DNA of 64,000 nucleotides from Hippophae tibetana. Lineage: Eukaryota > Streptophyta > Magnoliopsida > Rosales > Elaeagnaceae. The position numbers and the translations under genes were made by a program. How positions within the stretch are numbered: the first letter of the stretch is position 1; every line of letters begins with the position of its first letter. The notes under the pieces were generated by a model. That model worked only from the letters and a program-made list of their open reading frames with translations, searched no databases and had not been told where the DNA came from. The stretch lies in the NCBI GenBank assembly GCA_037013495.1, contig CM072805.1, positions 23,462,669 through 23,526,668 of the forward strand, given 5' to 3'. Below are positions 52,200-64,000 of this stretch, one piece after another.

Positions 52200-55100
52200 C
52201 TATTATCAAAGTTCATGAATTTATTTTTAGAGCCTAATTGAATTAGAAGGTTTATATGGCAGGAAGAGTTTGGTTTTATGCAACAAAAACATTACTTGAT
52301 AAAAGTTCTTAGATAAAATGTATTATTCATGGACAAAAAACCTTAATTTGAGTATATATTTTATATAGATAAAAAATCAATATATAATTTAAGCATTATT
52401 AGTGAAAGTATATTCTATCATAGATTTGTAAGGACATTGGTTAAAAAGATTTAAAAAATAATAATATCAAGTGATTAATTGAAACCACCTATAAAAAAAA
52501 CAAGATGCACTATAATATAATATGTAAAATTTTGAAAACCAATTAACTCATATTGAAAAATTTAAAAATCTCCATTTAAATTAAAAACTAAACATAATAT
52601 CAAATCTTTATTAAAAAATAGATAAAAACATTGGATACCAACAATATTTTATAGAATTTAAGATATTAAAACTTTTCAATTTTATAAATATAATAATATT
52701 ATTGAAATTCTTGATTATTATAGATACCTTTACAAAAATCCAATACTAAAAATAGACGAAAGATAACATTCACTAAAAAAAAATTCAAAAAATCTATATT
52801 GAATATAAATCATTATTATCACACTTTAATTATAAAACAGATGATGAATTCAAATATACAAGGAATTAGAATATGAACTGCCATATGCAACTAACGTGAT
52901 TAGTGACCAAAAAATTGAACCTAAAAAGAGAAAATCTAAAAACATTATTAAACTAAGAAGAATTTAAGATGAAGACTTTTGGAAAGAACCAAAAAGAATA
53001 ATTAATTCCTTCTTGTATTATAAGAGATTGACTTAGATAAATAACTAATAACTCAACATGGTACTTATTTTAACTTTATTAATATATTTTTCAAATATTA
53101 AGAAAAAATTATAGAAAAATAGGTACAATTCATGCTCTTTATTCTACTTAGTTGTAGTAATACTTGGATAAAAGAAAAATTCTTAGATTATATTACGGGA
53201 ACATTACAAGATGATACTCTATAATGGTTGAAAATTTGAAAAAAAAAACCCAAAAACATTAAAGAATAAAAATTATATCTATTATCAAACTTTTTAAAAA
53301 AATGATGATATATTAAGAGAATTTACTAAAATTATTAAAGAAATTTTGATAGGAGAAACAGGACAACCTACTATTAAAAAATATGCTAATTTTGTTTTAT
53401 TAAATCTAAAATTACATAATATCTGTAAATTTGAAGATTATGTAAAATTATTTTAAAAAAATATTATTTTCTTGTAAAATTTTCCTAAAATATATATTAG
53501 TTAGATCAATTTTTCATAAATTACTAAATCTTTGGAAAGAACTATTAAAAATATCTAGATTGGTTACAAAAGTTAAACAAAGTAGATAATATAGATTTTA
53601 GGATAAAAACGTCTCTAGAATGATAACTAAATAATGTTTATCGGTTAAAGCAAAAAAAAAAGTTAAAAACTAAATTTGTAATTCATAGTATGGTCAACAA
53701 TGTTGTGATAAAATATTAACATAAAAAAAAAGATATCCTCATCAAGAAATAGTAATTCATATAAAAAAGGAAAGAAAATTAAGTGAAAACTTTAGAAGAA
53801 AAGAACAATTTTTTTATAAAAAAATATATTAGAAAAAAAAACTTAAATAAAAATTTATTTAAAATAACAAGTGTAAATATTATATACGTAATGAAGAATG
53901 GTATTATGCATATTAGTGTCCTAAAAAAGAAAAAAAAGTGCAAAGAAAATGATCAAACTATATAAACAAATGAATATTAGAAATTCTATATGACAAAAAA
54001 TCTCTTAAATAAAAGAAAGAATGTACGAAGAAAAAAAAAGTAAAATGATACTTTTGATGCTAGAAGAGTAAGTTTTATAGAAATAAATGAAACTCCCGTT
54101 GAATAATTATAGAACACATAAATAAAAAATGCAGAGAAGAATTATATTATATTCAATAAAAACTTGAACAAATAGAACAAATCAAATAATAATTGAAATG
54201 TATATATATATAATATTCAAGCTTAAAATTTTCTCACCAAGGATTTTTGAACAATTTTTGAAAATTTGATGCAAAATATATAGAAGATGATACAACCAAA
54301 ATACAATTATTTGATAAAAAAAATAGAAAGATAAAAAAATCCATAAGTTAAATATGTTAATATAAATGTAATACATATCTTAATCACATGGCTATTTAAA
54401 AAAGAAACAGAGAATCCATTACTTTCATTAATTTTAGATGAAAGAATAAAAGATCTATTACAATCCACGATATTAGTTGTTTGATTTAAGATATAATTAA
54501 ATTTCTTTATATCTAAAAAAAATCATAATATAAACAATTTTGTTAAGATGAAGATTCAAAATCTAAGTATATATGGACCATTAGTCTCAAAATCTAGCTA
54601 TTCAATGAAAAATCATTCACAAATTAACAAAAACTTTTGAAACTTTTGTAGAATTATTCAAATCAAGATTTTATAAGACAAAAAATCAACTACGATTTAT
54701 TAACTGAAGAGATTTAGAGATACCAAAATAGTGGTTATCTACTAATCTTATAGGAAGGAACCCTAAACAATAGAAATACAAGTATCTTACAACCGAGTCT
54801 ATTTTAGAAATAAAAATTTAGCCAATAAAGATTCGAAAATTTCATAACCTGAATAAAATTCAAAAAACTTTAAACAAAAAATAAAATTTAATGAATCATC
54901 TTTTAAACTAAATTTTTTTTTTGATAAAATTATTGTGATTTAAAATATTCAAGTTCCAATATTACCTTGAACTAATAAAATATAATCAATTTCTCAAACC
55001 CAAATTAATCATATCCAAATTGGTAAAGAAAAAAAATAATCTTTGCACTAAGTTATGGTAAAAAAATTAATTATGTATTATGATATTTTAATTTTATAAG

Positions 55101-56669
55101 TTATAAACAGGATAAGTTGTATGCTTTGATACAAGAGCAACCATATAGCTATTTTGTTTAATAATAATAAATTTTTAATATTCTCAAAATATTGTGTTTT
55201 TTAAATATGTACGGAGTTTTTGTCATAATAAATAATTTTATGACAAAATATTACCAATGAAAATAAATCATAATTCTATATTCTTTATTTTATACAAGGA
55301 AATGACATAAATTCTATATTTACAACAACATAAATATAAGTGAGAAAAATAATTCGTATACCCAAACATAGTGACTACATACCACACATCAATTAATTAG
55401 AAGAATCTCATTAGTTATTTAAAATTTTAAAAGAATATTAAAGACAGCTTAAATTATAGTATAAAAGTTCTATATAAAGTAATTCAAAACTATGAGAAAA
55501 ACCAAAAAATTATATTAGATAAGACAAAATAAATTATCAAATAAAAAAATAATTGAAAAAACTCAAATTTCACGGTCCAGCTTATGGTAGAATACCATAA
55601 TGAATCAAAAGAGGAAAAGTTAGTCTAAATGATTATCAATTATAAAATGTTAAATGAATATTTAGAATTTAATTGATATTTTGTTTTTAGAAAATACCTG
55701 CTAGTTAATGAAACTAAAAGACAAATTATATTAACAAAATAATCAAAATCATTTAGTAAAATGTAATATTTTTTTGGATTAAATATAGCTACATATGCTT
55801 ATCAATATCAAAATTGATGGATAATATTTTTAAATATCTTAAAGAATTGAGTGTAATATATATTGATGATATTCTTATTTTCTCTAAATTTATAGAGTAA
55901 CACATAAAACACTTAAAAATATTTTGTGAAAGATTCCAAAAATAAGAAATAATTTTATCTCAAAATATATTAAAAATAGGGAAAAAAATTAATTTAATTT
56001 TTAGGAATAATATTAAATCAATTGGGAATAAAATTTCAAGAACATGTGATATCAAAATATCAAAAGTAAAAGAATTTTTAGAAAAAAATCATAGCAAAAA
56101 CATTACAAGGTTTATTAAGAATCTTAATTACGTAGAAAATTTGATCAAAAATTTATCTCAAAAAGAAATTCTTCTTATAAATAAATTAAAAAATGATAAA
56201 AAAATTCACATGAGATGAAAGGAACAAATAAGTCCGTAAGGAAATAAAAGAAGAGATAAAAAGTCTTAGAAATATATCTCTTGAATTTGAGTGATATTAA
56301 TCTTAGAAACATATACTTCATATTTTTGCTGGAATTGTGTGCTAAGAGCCATTCTAGTAGAGAAATGAGAGGAAAAGGATCAACTCGTAGCAAAGCTAGA
56401 AATATTTCTATACACAAAATATTTTAAAAAATAATTAATTTGTGAATATATTTATAATAAATTTAAATAAAATGAAATCAATTATATCATATTTGAAAAA
56501 AAAATTAGTGGAAATAAAATTTGATATTAAATGCTTTCATATTTATTTAACTTTAGAAAATTGTATTGCTAGAAATGATTACGAGGAATTCAATTTTTTT
56601 TAATATAATAAAAGAAATAATCTTAAAGGTAGGAGATTAAAATGTTATAATTAAATTATCATATATATT
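52200..56669 (+). pseudogene. endogenous caulimovirid (plant pararetrovirus) relic, main part
   Basis: Forward-strand remnant of a pararetrovirus polyprotein, broken by dozens of stops and frameshifts. Landmarks appear in the expected order. A capsid-like Lys/Glu/Asn-rich region at about 52,850-53,800 is followed by a degenerate CCHC zinc-knuckle pattern (Cys...Cys...Cys-Pro spacing) near 53,862-53,925. Then come protease/reverse-transcriptase-like sequence with a clear Y-I-D-D-I-L-I-F-S catalytic block near 55,860-55,890 and RNase H-like blocks from about 56,200. Y-I-D-D with the capsid-finger-RT-RNase H order and no integrase points to Caulimoviridae rather than Ty3/gypsy. The left border is uncertain. 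The right border is cut at 56670 by an LTR element; a short piece resumes at 61162. It cannot be expressed. Confidence 0.65.
56665..56669. repeat. target-site duplication of the 56670-61161 element, left copy
   Basis: atatt, one mismatch from atact at 61162-61166. Confidence 0.6.
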
Positions 56670-57224
56670 TATTGTGTGTAAAATATTTCACACCATGTGG
56701 TATAATATTAGAGATCCTAGTTAACAAATAACTTGCAGTCCAGTCTAGTCGTACATAAACGTCAATATCAATTAAATATCTACCATGATATACAATTGAC
56801 ATTCAAACTCTTAATTATCCGACAATGATATAATTAAGGAGATAAAAGTTTTAATATGTAAAGATAAGTCTATCATTAAGGATAAGGGTCATCAGTTGGT
56901 ATATTATTTTCTATAAATATTCGCCATTGTTCACCATTAAACACAATCAATTAACTACTTCTACACACAAAAACTTATTATCTCATTTACAGACATTGAG
57001 ATCTAAAGTCTCTTTCCTTAAATATCTTCCTGAATCTCTCTACATCGCAAGGAGAAACAACAATCTCCTCACTTTCCTCATTACCCAAACTTACTTAAGC
57101 ATCGGAGGGCCAAAGGCCACCACACCACATGATGGTCCAAGGTCTCAACAATTTATTCTCTGTTCTCAGGTAAATAGAAAGCGATAGATGCTCCAATCAT
57201 TAATGTTGACAAAAGGCATCAACA
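56670..57224 (+). repeat. 5' LTR of the non-coding LTR element
   Basis: Aligns with 60554-61161 through gtgtaaaatatttcacacca, acgtcaatatcaattaaata, a ttaattatcc.acaatga block and the terminus ggcatcaaca. Its first dinucleotide has decayed (tattg where the partner has tgttg). A TATA-like ctataaatattcgcc lies at 56912-56926. Confidence 0.9.
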
Positions 57225-57226
57225 TC

Positions 57227-57245
57227 TAGCACCGTCTATAGGAAC
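57227..57245 (+). other. primer-binding site, gypsy-type (decayed)
   Basis: The sequence following the LTR, ctagcaccgtctataggaac, resembles the TGGCGCCGTCTGTGGGAA signature found after many plant Ty3/gypsy LTRs, with transitions at several positions. Confidence 0.6.
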
Positions 57246-57901
57246 AAAGGTACTCTACTAGTTGAATCATAACTAGAGAGGAAGGTCTAAAGTGTTATCC
57301 AATATTTTGAACTAGGTGGTCCTTGAAAAAAAGTCCTTAAAGTTCAAAAGAAAACTACTCCAAAAAAAGTTCATTATGCATGGTCTCTAAAGGCCACACC
57401 TCTTTATCTTTTCAAGATGAACTAATCTCATGAATTGAACAACCAAGCTTCTACAAGGGATAATAAGGTACCACCTTATTTCCAACAAGTTATGCAGTCA
57501 ACTGTATAGGTCAGGGAACTAAGACTCCGTCCACAATAAAAGATGGAGAGAAATGGTTAACGTTTCTTTTGGCCTTACTAGTAAGGTCACTTGACAAGTA
57601 TAATTACTGCATCATCACCGACCAAGATATAGCAAGACATGGACCATACACCATCGCCCAAAGAGTGGCTGAACAAAGTGTGTTGGACAAACAATGACCA
57701 ACAAAACTCGATTGTACTACCCAAGCATTACCACCAAATAGTGCATTAGGTATACTTTTATTTTAATAAAATTTTGTTTATAGGTATTTAGGCCAAGCTT
57801 ATCTATATTCATGAAATTCGACAAAGATGGGAAAGTCCAATATACAAAGGGATTGATAAGTATGAACCATAAAGGTCACACACTAGTATCCTAGGGGTAA
57901 G

Positions 57902-58085
57902 GAGTTGCTACAACTCTTGCACCTCCTTCTAAGGGCCATGTTGGATCTTTGAATAGGCAACAACTATGCCCTATGTCCATGAGTTGCTACAACTCCTACA
58001 CCCCACCTTTATGGGCCGTATTGGACTTTTGAATAGGTAGTAAATTTGCCCTACGTCTAGGAGTTGCTACAATTTCTTCATCCTA
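57902..58085. repeat. tandem repeat, period 79-80 bp, 2.3 copies
   Basis: Units start with gagttgctacaa at 57902, 57981 and 58061, and share gggcc, a ttgga-ctttgaatagg block and tgccctayg. Located in the internal region of the non-coding LTR element. Confidence 0.9.
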
Positions 58086-58434
58086 TCAATGAAAACACAA
58101 ATTTGCTCAAGTTGGGGACCCTAAGTCTTTAACCTTGGTCGTTGATAAAAATCGCTAGGCATGAACAAAGTGCAACGACACTTAAGATAGAATAGAATAA
58201 TCCACTAAAGACTACAATAGTTTTGTAAGTCTCAATATCTAATGCTTGGATAACTTGATAAACTCAAGCATACCAAGCAAAATGAATGGTATACTAGGAA
58301 CACCTTGGTTCAAAAAACAAACCATCCTTACTTAGATGAAATGAAAACTTTATACGAAAGCGAAAAAGTCAGGCACCAACACAATGGGTATATAGCCAAA
58401 CTAAAAGTGACCAGATTAGCTTATGGACACATGA

Positions 58435-58640
58435 CAAACTATGCCAATAGAAGCCTATCAACATGGTACATGGTTAGACATGACACAAGTGACCCAACAT
58501 GATACATTGCTAGACATGACAAATGTGACTCGACATAGTACATGGACACACATATCACATATAACCCAACATTGTACATAAGTCTAGACATGGTCCAAGT
58601 GGAAAAACAAAGTAAGCATGGCCAAACATAGCATATGTGA
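58435..58640. repeat. degenerate short repeats (tagacatg-acaagtg type)
   Basis: Successive variants of a roughly 35-45 bp motif containing acatggtaca, tagacatg and aagtga/c-cc-aacat. The reading frames over it are artefacts of the repetition. Confidence 0.6.
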
Positions 58641-59924
58641 TGAGACATAATATATACGCCTAACTAAGATACATGTGCATATACATGCAATAATTTAGAT
58701 CACTCTAGACTCATTTCCTAACATGACACACCATAGTGTACTGGCAACAGATACATACCATAGTGTACCAATAATAAGTACACACCAAAGTGCATCGTGA
58801 CATAGATCTCAACAAGGAACATACTCTCTTAAAATAAATGAGATCACAAATGGACCTCACCAAAAAGTAAAGAATGTATATGGATGCAACACAAGTATAG
58901 AATCACAATTAGATGATACAAAAGTACAAAAATAACATAGCAACATGGCATACACCTATGTCTAAAGCATGTGCCAGACCATTGGGTCCTGAAAACCTTA
59001 CTGGGGATGTCATAGTTCACAAGCTCCATGAACTTTGAAAATCTAGAGTAGGTAAAATCTTTGATGAAGTCATAGTGAGAGCACCTAACTTAGTGGGCTG
59101 TGAACTTGTACCACCTACAATTAGTCCTAAGTATTTCAAAAATATTTGAACAAAAATAAAGAGCCAGAACTTACTGTCTAATCTTAGGGGCTTTCACCCT
59201 CCAATATAGCCACTATAAGGTGTAAAACTTAGTAAGTAAATAACTCAGGAAGTACAAAGTCTAAAGTGAATGAAGTGTCAAGACACATATGGTGTTTAAT
59301 ACCAATTGAAGTTTACAAAGCATAGAATTCCACCTCACATAGACTTTTATCTAATGGGCCATGATGTATTATCAACTACCTTCCTAGGTTGTGCCACATC
59401 ATATGTCCTCCCAAATAATGAACACCTTAAATGGTGCACTTTTACATGTCTTCTCTTACCGAGTATAATGTTAAAGTGTCCAATCACATGTCTACATTTT
59501 GGACAAAATCCGAACACGAGTCGAGCATAAAATTTATTAAGTATACCAGTATATTGGTCCTACCAGAACTTGAGATGATCAAAACATGATCCCCTACTAC
59601 CTGGACCCCTCAAAAATTTCAGTCATCTATGTACCCATGAAATTTTGCTCCAACAAGGGATAGACATGCATAAGTTAGAAAAATAATTACAAAAAAGAAA
59701 AGACTAAGTGTTATAGAGTGGGGATATATACAGGAGTAGTATCAAAACCACCACACTTACAGAGTCATCCTAGAAATGAGTGGTCATGTTATTGACAGAT
59801 CATGTAAGGATTTCAAAACCATCACCACTAATAGAACTGCAATGTTATGATGGTCCAAAACGATCACCCTACTCAATGCACACTCGACCACCGATGCATG
59901 CACCCAAGCCTCTTATACTATGGC

Positions 59925-60115
59925 CAAACATTCCACGAATGGTTGGACCATGACGGGCACATCATGACTGGATCATGGTCAGACATTCTATTAGTGGTCG
60001 AACCATGAAGGACATACCATGATTGGCTGGACCATGAAGGACACACCATAAGTAGTCAAACCATAGTTGAACACTCCATATTGGATCATGATCGACCAGA
60101 TCTTAGTCATTTAGT
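59925..60115. repeat. degenerate short repeats (ggaccatgaaggacacaccat type)
   Basis: About six variants of a 25-35 bp motif built from accatga, ggacacaccat and tggtcg/tagtc. Like the preceding blocks it belongs to the LTR element's internal region. Confidence 0.65.
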
Positions 60116-60553
60116 TGACGACCATCTCATGTGACTTGCCTCAATTCATGCTCACTTGTCCTTGCAACAGCTAAGTCTGATCTTGTTCATCAGTCACTAT
60201 GTTCTTTAGCAAGCTCTTGAGTAGCCAATGGGATCACAAGTTCAATCACTTGGATCCACGTCCTTTTTCATCAATAGGAAAATGAACCTATTGAATAATG
60301 GTATTGAATTTGATATAACTTCCTAACCAAAAGTCTGACTAAGAATCTGTAAAAACCACAGATAATAAGACATCATTATGAACATTTTGAGTGCTAAAAA
60401 ATATGAAATTCATCATACGAGTAACTAAAGACCACATAAGAATGGACTCGAAATCATTAATGAGGTTTAGAAAATAGTGAATTAGAATGGTGATGAAATG
60501 AAAAAATAGACCTCTTAGCCCATGTATCCAAGCCTAGCAAGTCTAAGAGCTAA

Positions 60554-61161
60554 TGTTGGGTGTAAAATATTTCACACCATATGGTATAATATAAGAGATC
60601 TTAGTTAGCAAATTCCTTAAGTCCAAATCAGTTAGCATTAAGTCAAAGCATAAACGTCAATATCAATTAAATATCTAACATGATATATGACCAACATTCA
60701 AACTCTTAATTATCCAACAATGAGATAATTAAGGAGATAAAACTCCAACATTCAAAGATAAGTCTATCATTAAGTATAAAGGTAATTAATAGGTATATTC
60801 TTTCCTATAAATATTTATCACTATTCACCATTAAAAATAATCAATTAACTACTTATGCACATACAACTTCTTCTCTCATTTACAGACACTGAGATGTATA
60901 CTCTATTTCCCTAAATATCTCCCTACATCTCTCTACATCACAAAAGAGACATCAGTCTCTTCTTTCTCCTCGTTATCCGAACTTATTTAAATATCGAAGA
61001 GCCAAAAACCAATATACCCCATGGTAGTCCAAGGTCCTAACGGTTTGTTTTCTATTCTCAGGTACAAAAGAAATTATTTTCCAATTTTATTCCATAACAT
61101 AATGATTCAAAGAAAGTTTTTTTTACACTAATCATTGATGTTGATAGAAAAGGCATCAACA
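60554..61161 (+). repeat. 3' LTR of the non-coding LTR element
   Basis: Begins tgttgggtgtaaaa and ends ggcatcaaca; partner of 56670-57224. Confidence 0.92.
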
Positions 61162-61226
61162 ATACTTTTGAGGTTGAACATTTGAAAGGAACTAACAATT
61201 TTATTGCATATTACTTAATTATAAAT
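61162..61226 (+). pseudogene. continuation of the pararetrovirus relic (RNase H end)
   Basis: Directly after the LTR element the forward strand again has RNase H-like coding: an acidic-His-basic-Gly block followed by an Asn-Phe-Ile-Ala type block. It resembles the end of caulimovirid RNase H domains and ends at a stop within 70 bp. Placement supports insertion of the LTR element into the viral copy. Confidence 0.5.
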
Positions 61227-61239
61227 GTTTATGAAACCT

Positions 61240-61345
61240 TGGGTTTGATTCGCCTAGTGGTATGATGGTAAAACTCACCCTTTCCGTTTTAAGTCATAGC
61301 TTTGAATCACATAAAAGTATTATTTGGTCTAAAAAAAGTTTATAA
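61240..61345 (+). mobile_element. possible tRNA-derived SINE remnant
   Basis: cctagtggtatgatgg (A-box-like, 61253-61268) is followed, 30 bp further, by agctttgaatca (B-box-like, about 61299-61309). The text between (ctcaccctttccgttttaag) resembles plant SINE heads. No poly(A) end or target duplication found. Confidence 0.35.
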
Positions 61346-61408
61346 AGATCATTAACTCAATAAGAATTTAGTTTTGCATGTAAAAAAACTTACAAGAGAA
61401 TAGATTAC

Positions 61409-63211
61409 TGATGAGCGAAAACCGGCATCACCGATTCTTACCAATACTTTGGTTTTAATATTTATAAAACTCTCGCAAGTGCACGAATCATTTCGAAGAA
61501 AATGATAAGTATACTCCCAAGGTCGATCTAAGGAAGGAATGTATGTGGTTTTTAATTTATTATTCAAACTTTTAAAAACGAAATTAAATCCTAAACATCA
61601 TGTCACGATATTTTGGGTTTTTTTTTGTGTTTTAATCTACTTACATAAAAATAAACATAGATTCAATAAACATTTATGCAAATTTTATCATTTATAATGG
61701 TGGAGTATTTATGGATATAATAACTAAGTTAATTATGCTTGCTCATATTATTTAGGTTATTAAAGATATGAATTGATATTTATTGATTCTCCCCTTTTTT
61801 GTATGAATACCACCTTTGGTGGGGTTAGATATTCTTTGTTAACTAAACAAATCAATTAACACCTATGGGTAGGGTTGATAACTAATTTGCTTAATTAAAT
61901 TAATTCCTTTTTCTAAGAGATTGAAAATGAACCATTTAAATGCCACCTTTGGTGGGGTTAGACAGTTTAAACTTTATTCAAAGTGTCCAAATTAAACCTA
62001 AGAATTTAGTTATCCGAGTACTAACTTTCAAGTTTTAAAACCACTTCTGAAAACATGTTGTCAATACATTTTCAGATAATAATTATTATAAAAACTTTTG
62101 AAATAGAGATTCACTCTAACTACCGGGCGATTGTACCATCAAATAAAAGAGTACTACTCTAAATCAGATCGGATAACTAAACCTTAAAATCTAATTTTCA
62201 GGTTTAAGTTTGTAATGAAAAATAATATATTTCTCTCTAACATTCTTAATATAAAATCTTGAATAAAAACAAAATCAATTCATTTTAGAGATTTTCACCT
62301 ATTTAATATTTCGCAAGCATAACAACGTTATTATTACATTATGTTTACTAAACAGCCAGCACAGTTAAATTTAATCACAGACAAATTAAATATAACATGT
62401 AAGAATAAAGCATAAAAAATAACTGTAAAGAAAATAAAATCCTTACAGAACTTCGATGTTATTCCCGTTGCTGGAAAACCTCCAAGCGGAATTTGCACTT
62501 CCATTTATTGAATCAAAAAACTAAAAAATTACAAAAACATAACTAGTTCTTCCCAAAAAGGGAAGAACTCTAAAACTAAGAGAAATTAACTAAGAAAAAC
62601 TAAAAATCTAAGAAAATAGAGAAAGAAAGAGAGAAAAGAATGTGTTTTGAGGTGTTTTTAGAAGTGAAGGGAAGGGGGTATTTATAGGTGAGGATGGAGA
62701 GAAAAAGTGAGTGAAAAAATGTTAAAAAAATGTAAAAACGCGGAGTGCAAATGCTGAGGTCATTGATGACGTCAGCATGACGTCATGGGGGAGGCTGCAC
62801 GTGAAAAATGGGGCGAAACGGGCGTCGGCGCGCGCGTGTGAACAGTAGCAGCGCGCTGGGGCGCGCGCGGATTGGGAGGCAGGCGTGCGCGGGACTGGGC
62901 AGCTGCGCGACGCGGCGACACGATTTTCTCCTTTTTGACATTTTTGACCCATTTTGTCCAATTTTTCCATATTTGTTGACCTTTCCCCATTTATTTATTA
63001 ATATATTTGTGATGTATTGCTTCCAGTATTCCTCTTTGAGTCTTTAAGTTACGTTTTTAAGTCAAAATACCTGAAAAACAATAAAAATACCCGTGATTCT
63101 GAAAAAGACAAATTTATATAAATATATGATAAAACATATAAATATATATATTTTTAATCAATTAATGTGCATAAAATCATGGTAATTTTAGTACTTTTTG
63201 AGCACTTATCA
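61409..63211 (-). mobile_element. solo LTR (1,803 bp) with perfect 5-bp target duplication
   Basis: Forward-strand ends TGATGAGCG...GCACTTATCA with identical attac pentamers at 61404-61408 and 63212-63216. There is no internal region or second LTR, so it is a solo LTR left by LTR-LTR recombination. Transcriptional orientation is inferred as reverse, because the only canonical TATAAATA box is on that strand and is followed by a CT-rich leader-like stretch. About 62760-62930 is strikingly GC- and CpG-rich. A fragment of the same family lies at 7110-7358. Confidence 0.93.
62679..62686 (-). promoter_or_regulatory. TATA box of the solo LTR
   Basis: Reverse strand CCTATAAATACCCCCTTCCC, a textbook plant TATA box just downstream (in LTR orientation) of the GC-rich block, followed by a pyrimidine-rich stretch. 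Confidence 0.7.
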
Positions 63212-63216
63212 ATTAC

Positions 63217-64000
63217 TATTACTAAGAAGTCAAATATGATAAAACAAATAAATGCTCCAAAAAAAAAATTCTATCGTTTTTAGATGTTAGAATCTTAGAA
63301 TCTATACTTTTTGGAGTGAATTTCATTTTATTATGTATACAATTCTTTTCTTATATATAAAAAAATAAAAAGGCAATAAATATAATTTTTAAAAAATTTA
63401 GGATATTTTTGTCCAAAAAAGTTAAGAAGTGGTTTATATTTTTATATATAGTATAAACATATATAAATATAGATAAGAGTGGAGTTTGAATCCCAATAAA
63501 AAATTATCTTTAAAAAAAGTGAGACTTTGTTTTTTGTTATGTGCTTAAATGATGTTATATTAATAAAAATCACATATAATATTTTTCATTTATCTTTTTA
63601 TAAAAATATTCATATTTTATTCTTGAAGGTTGAATAAATTATAATTAATTAATATATAGGGTCTAATTCTAATATTTATTTTTATTTTATTAATAAAATT
63701 TTAAGTTATTATAAATATTTTTCTTTATGAAAATGCTTTCAAAAATTATTTTTATTAAGTGAAATATATAACCCATTATTTTTTTTTTGGAAAACAATAA
63801 ATATAACACTCTTAAAATATGCAATCATAAAAATAATATTCCTTATATCTACTTCATATATTTTTACTATTAAGAAAAAGTCTAAAATATTATTTCATTT
63901 TGAACGTTATTTAATTAAATGTCATTAAAATTGAAGTACGATCATTTAGACACATTCAGTATTTAACGTTACCCAATTAGATTCGTTTAATATTATTAAA
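63217..64000. other. AT-rich right edge, no feature seen
   Basis: Low-complexity A/T-rich DNA. A single B-box-like gtttgaatccc at about 63486-63496 has no partner A-box. Confidence 0.6.

Larger units (their letters stand above)
56670..61161 (+). mobile_element. non-coding LTR retrotransposon (LARD/TR-GAG-like) inserted in the pararetrovirus relic
   Basis: Two LTRs (56670-57224 and 60554-61161) flank 3.3 kb of internal DNA with no recognisable gag or pol on either strand but several tandem repeats. A gypsy-type primer site follows the 5' LTR, and the flanking pentamers differ at one base. The second LTR is about 50 bp longer, mainly through an insertion near 61066-61130. Non-autonomous; it would have relied on a partner element's enzymes. 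Confidence 0.85.

Noticed and set aside
62722..63047. Arg/Ala-rich open frames on both strands
   Set aside because: They arise from the GC-rich block of the solo LTR; stop-free simply because of composition.

Overview
This is a stretch of strongly AT-rich nuclear DNA from a eudicot plant. Evidence is intron-containing plant genes (SIN3-like corepressor, GATL, germin-like, WVD2-like), plant-type LTR retrotransposons primed by initiator-Met tRNA, a CACTA transposon and plant pararetrovirus relics. The species cannot be fixed from the sequence.

Layout. 1-151 is the 5' end of a WVD2-like (TPX2-family) gene running off the left edge. 3437-4099 is an intact single-exon germin-like protein gene (+). 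5242-6345 is an intact single-exon GATL-type GT8 glycosyltransferase gene (-). 7.1-12.0 kb is a graveyard: the edge of an LTR, a caulimovirid relic, a 3'-truncated Ty1/copia element and the last three exons of a pyruvate dehydrogenase E1-alpha gene. 12.0-16.9 kb holds local duplications, a MITE-like element and a small hairpin. 16954-25793 is the main gene of the window, a 22-exon SIN3-like corepressor (-); my splice model closes exactly at 1,445 codons including stop.

26-64 kb is repeat-dominated. It contains copia and CACTA fragments, a GC-rich minisatellite, a PP2C pseudogene and a Ty3/gypsy gag relic split by a 6.3 kb CACTA element. That element keeps transposase-associated and Ulp1-like regions but shows no TNP2 transposase. 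Two complete but mutated copia elements follow (40579-45465 and 46276-50821). A second pararetrovirus relic (about 52.2-56.7 kb) is interrupted by a non-coding LTR element (56670-61161) and resumes beyond it. A 1.8 kb solo LTR (61409-63211) has a perfect 5-bp target duplication.

Four chromosomal genes look functional or potentially so: WVD2-like, germin-like, GATL and SIN3-like. They share no operon-like logic; GATL (pectin or xylan synthesis) and germin-like protein both act on the wall or apoplast, but their adjacency is probably coincidental. The more unusual signals are nested insertions that give a relative chronology, two host-gene fragments, the Ulp1-bearing CACTA, and a hairpin just 3' of the SIN3 gene sharing 15 nt with the antisense of one of its exons. 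No wholly new system could be demonstrated from sequence alone.
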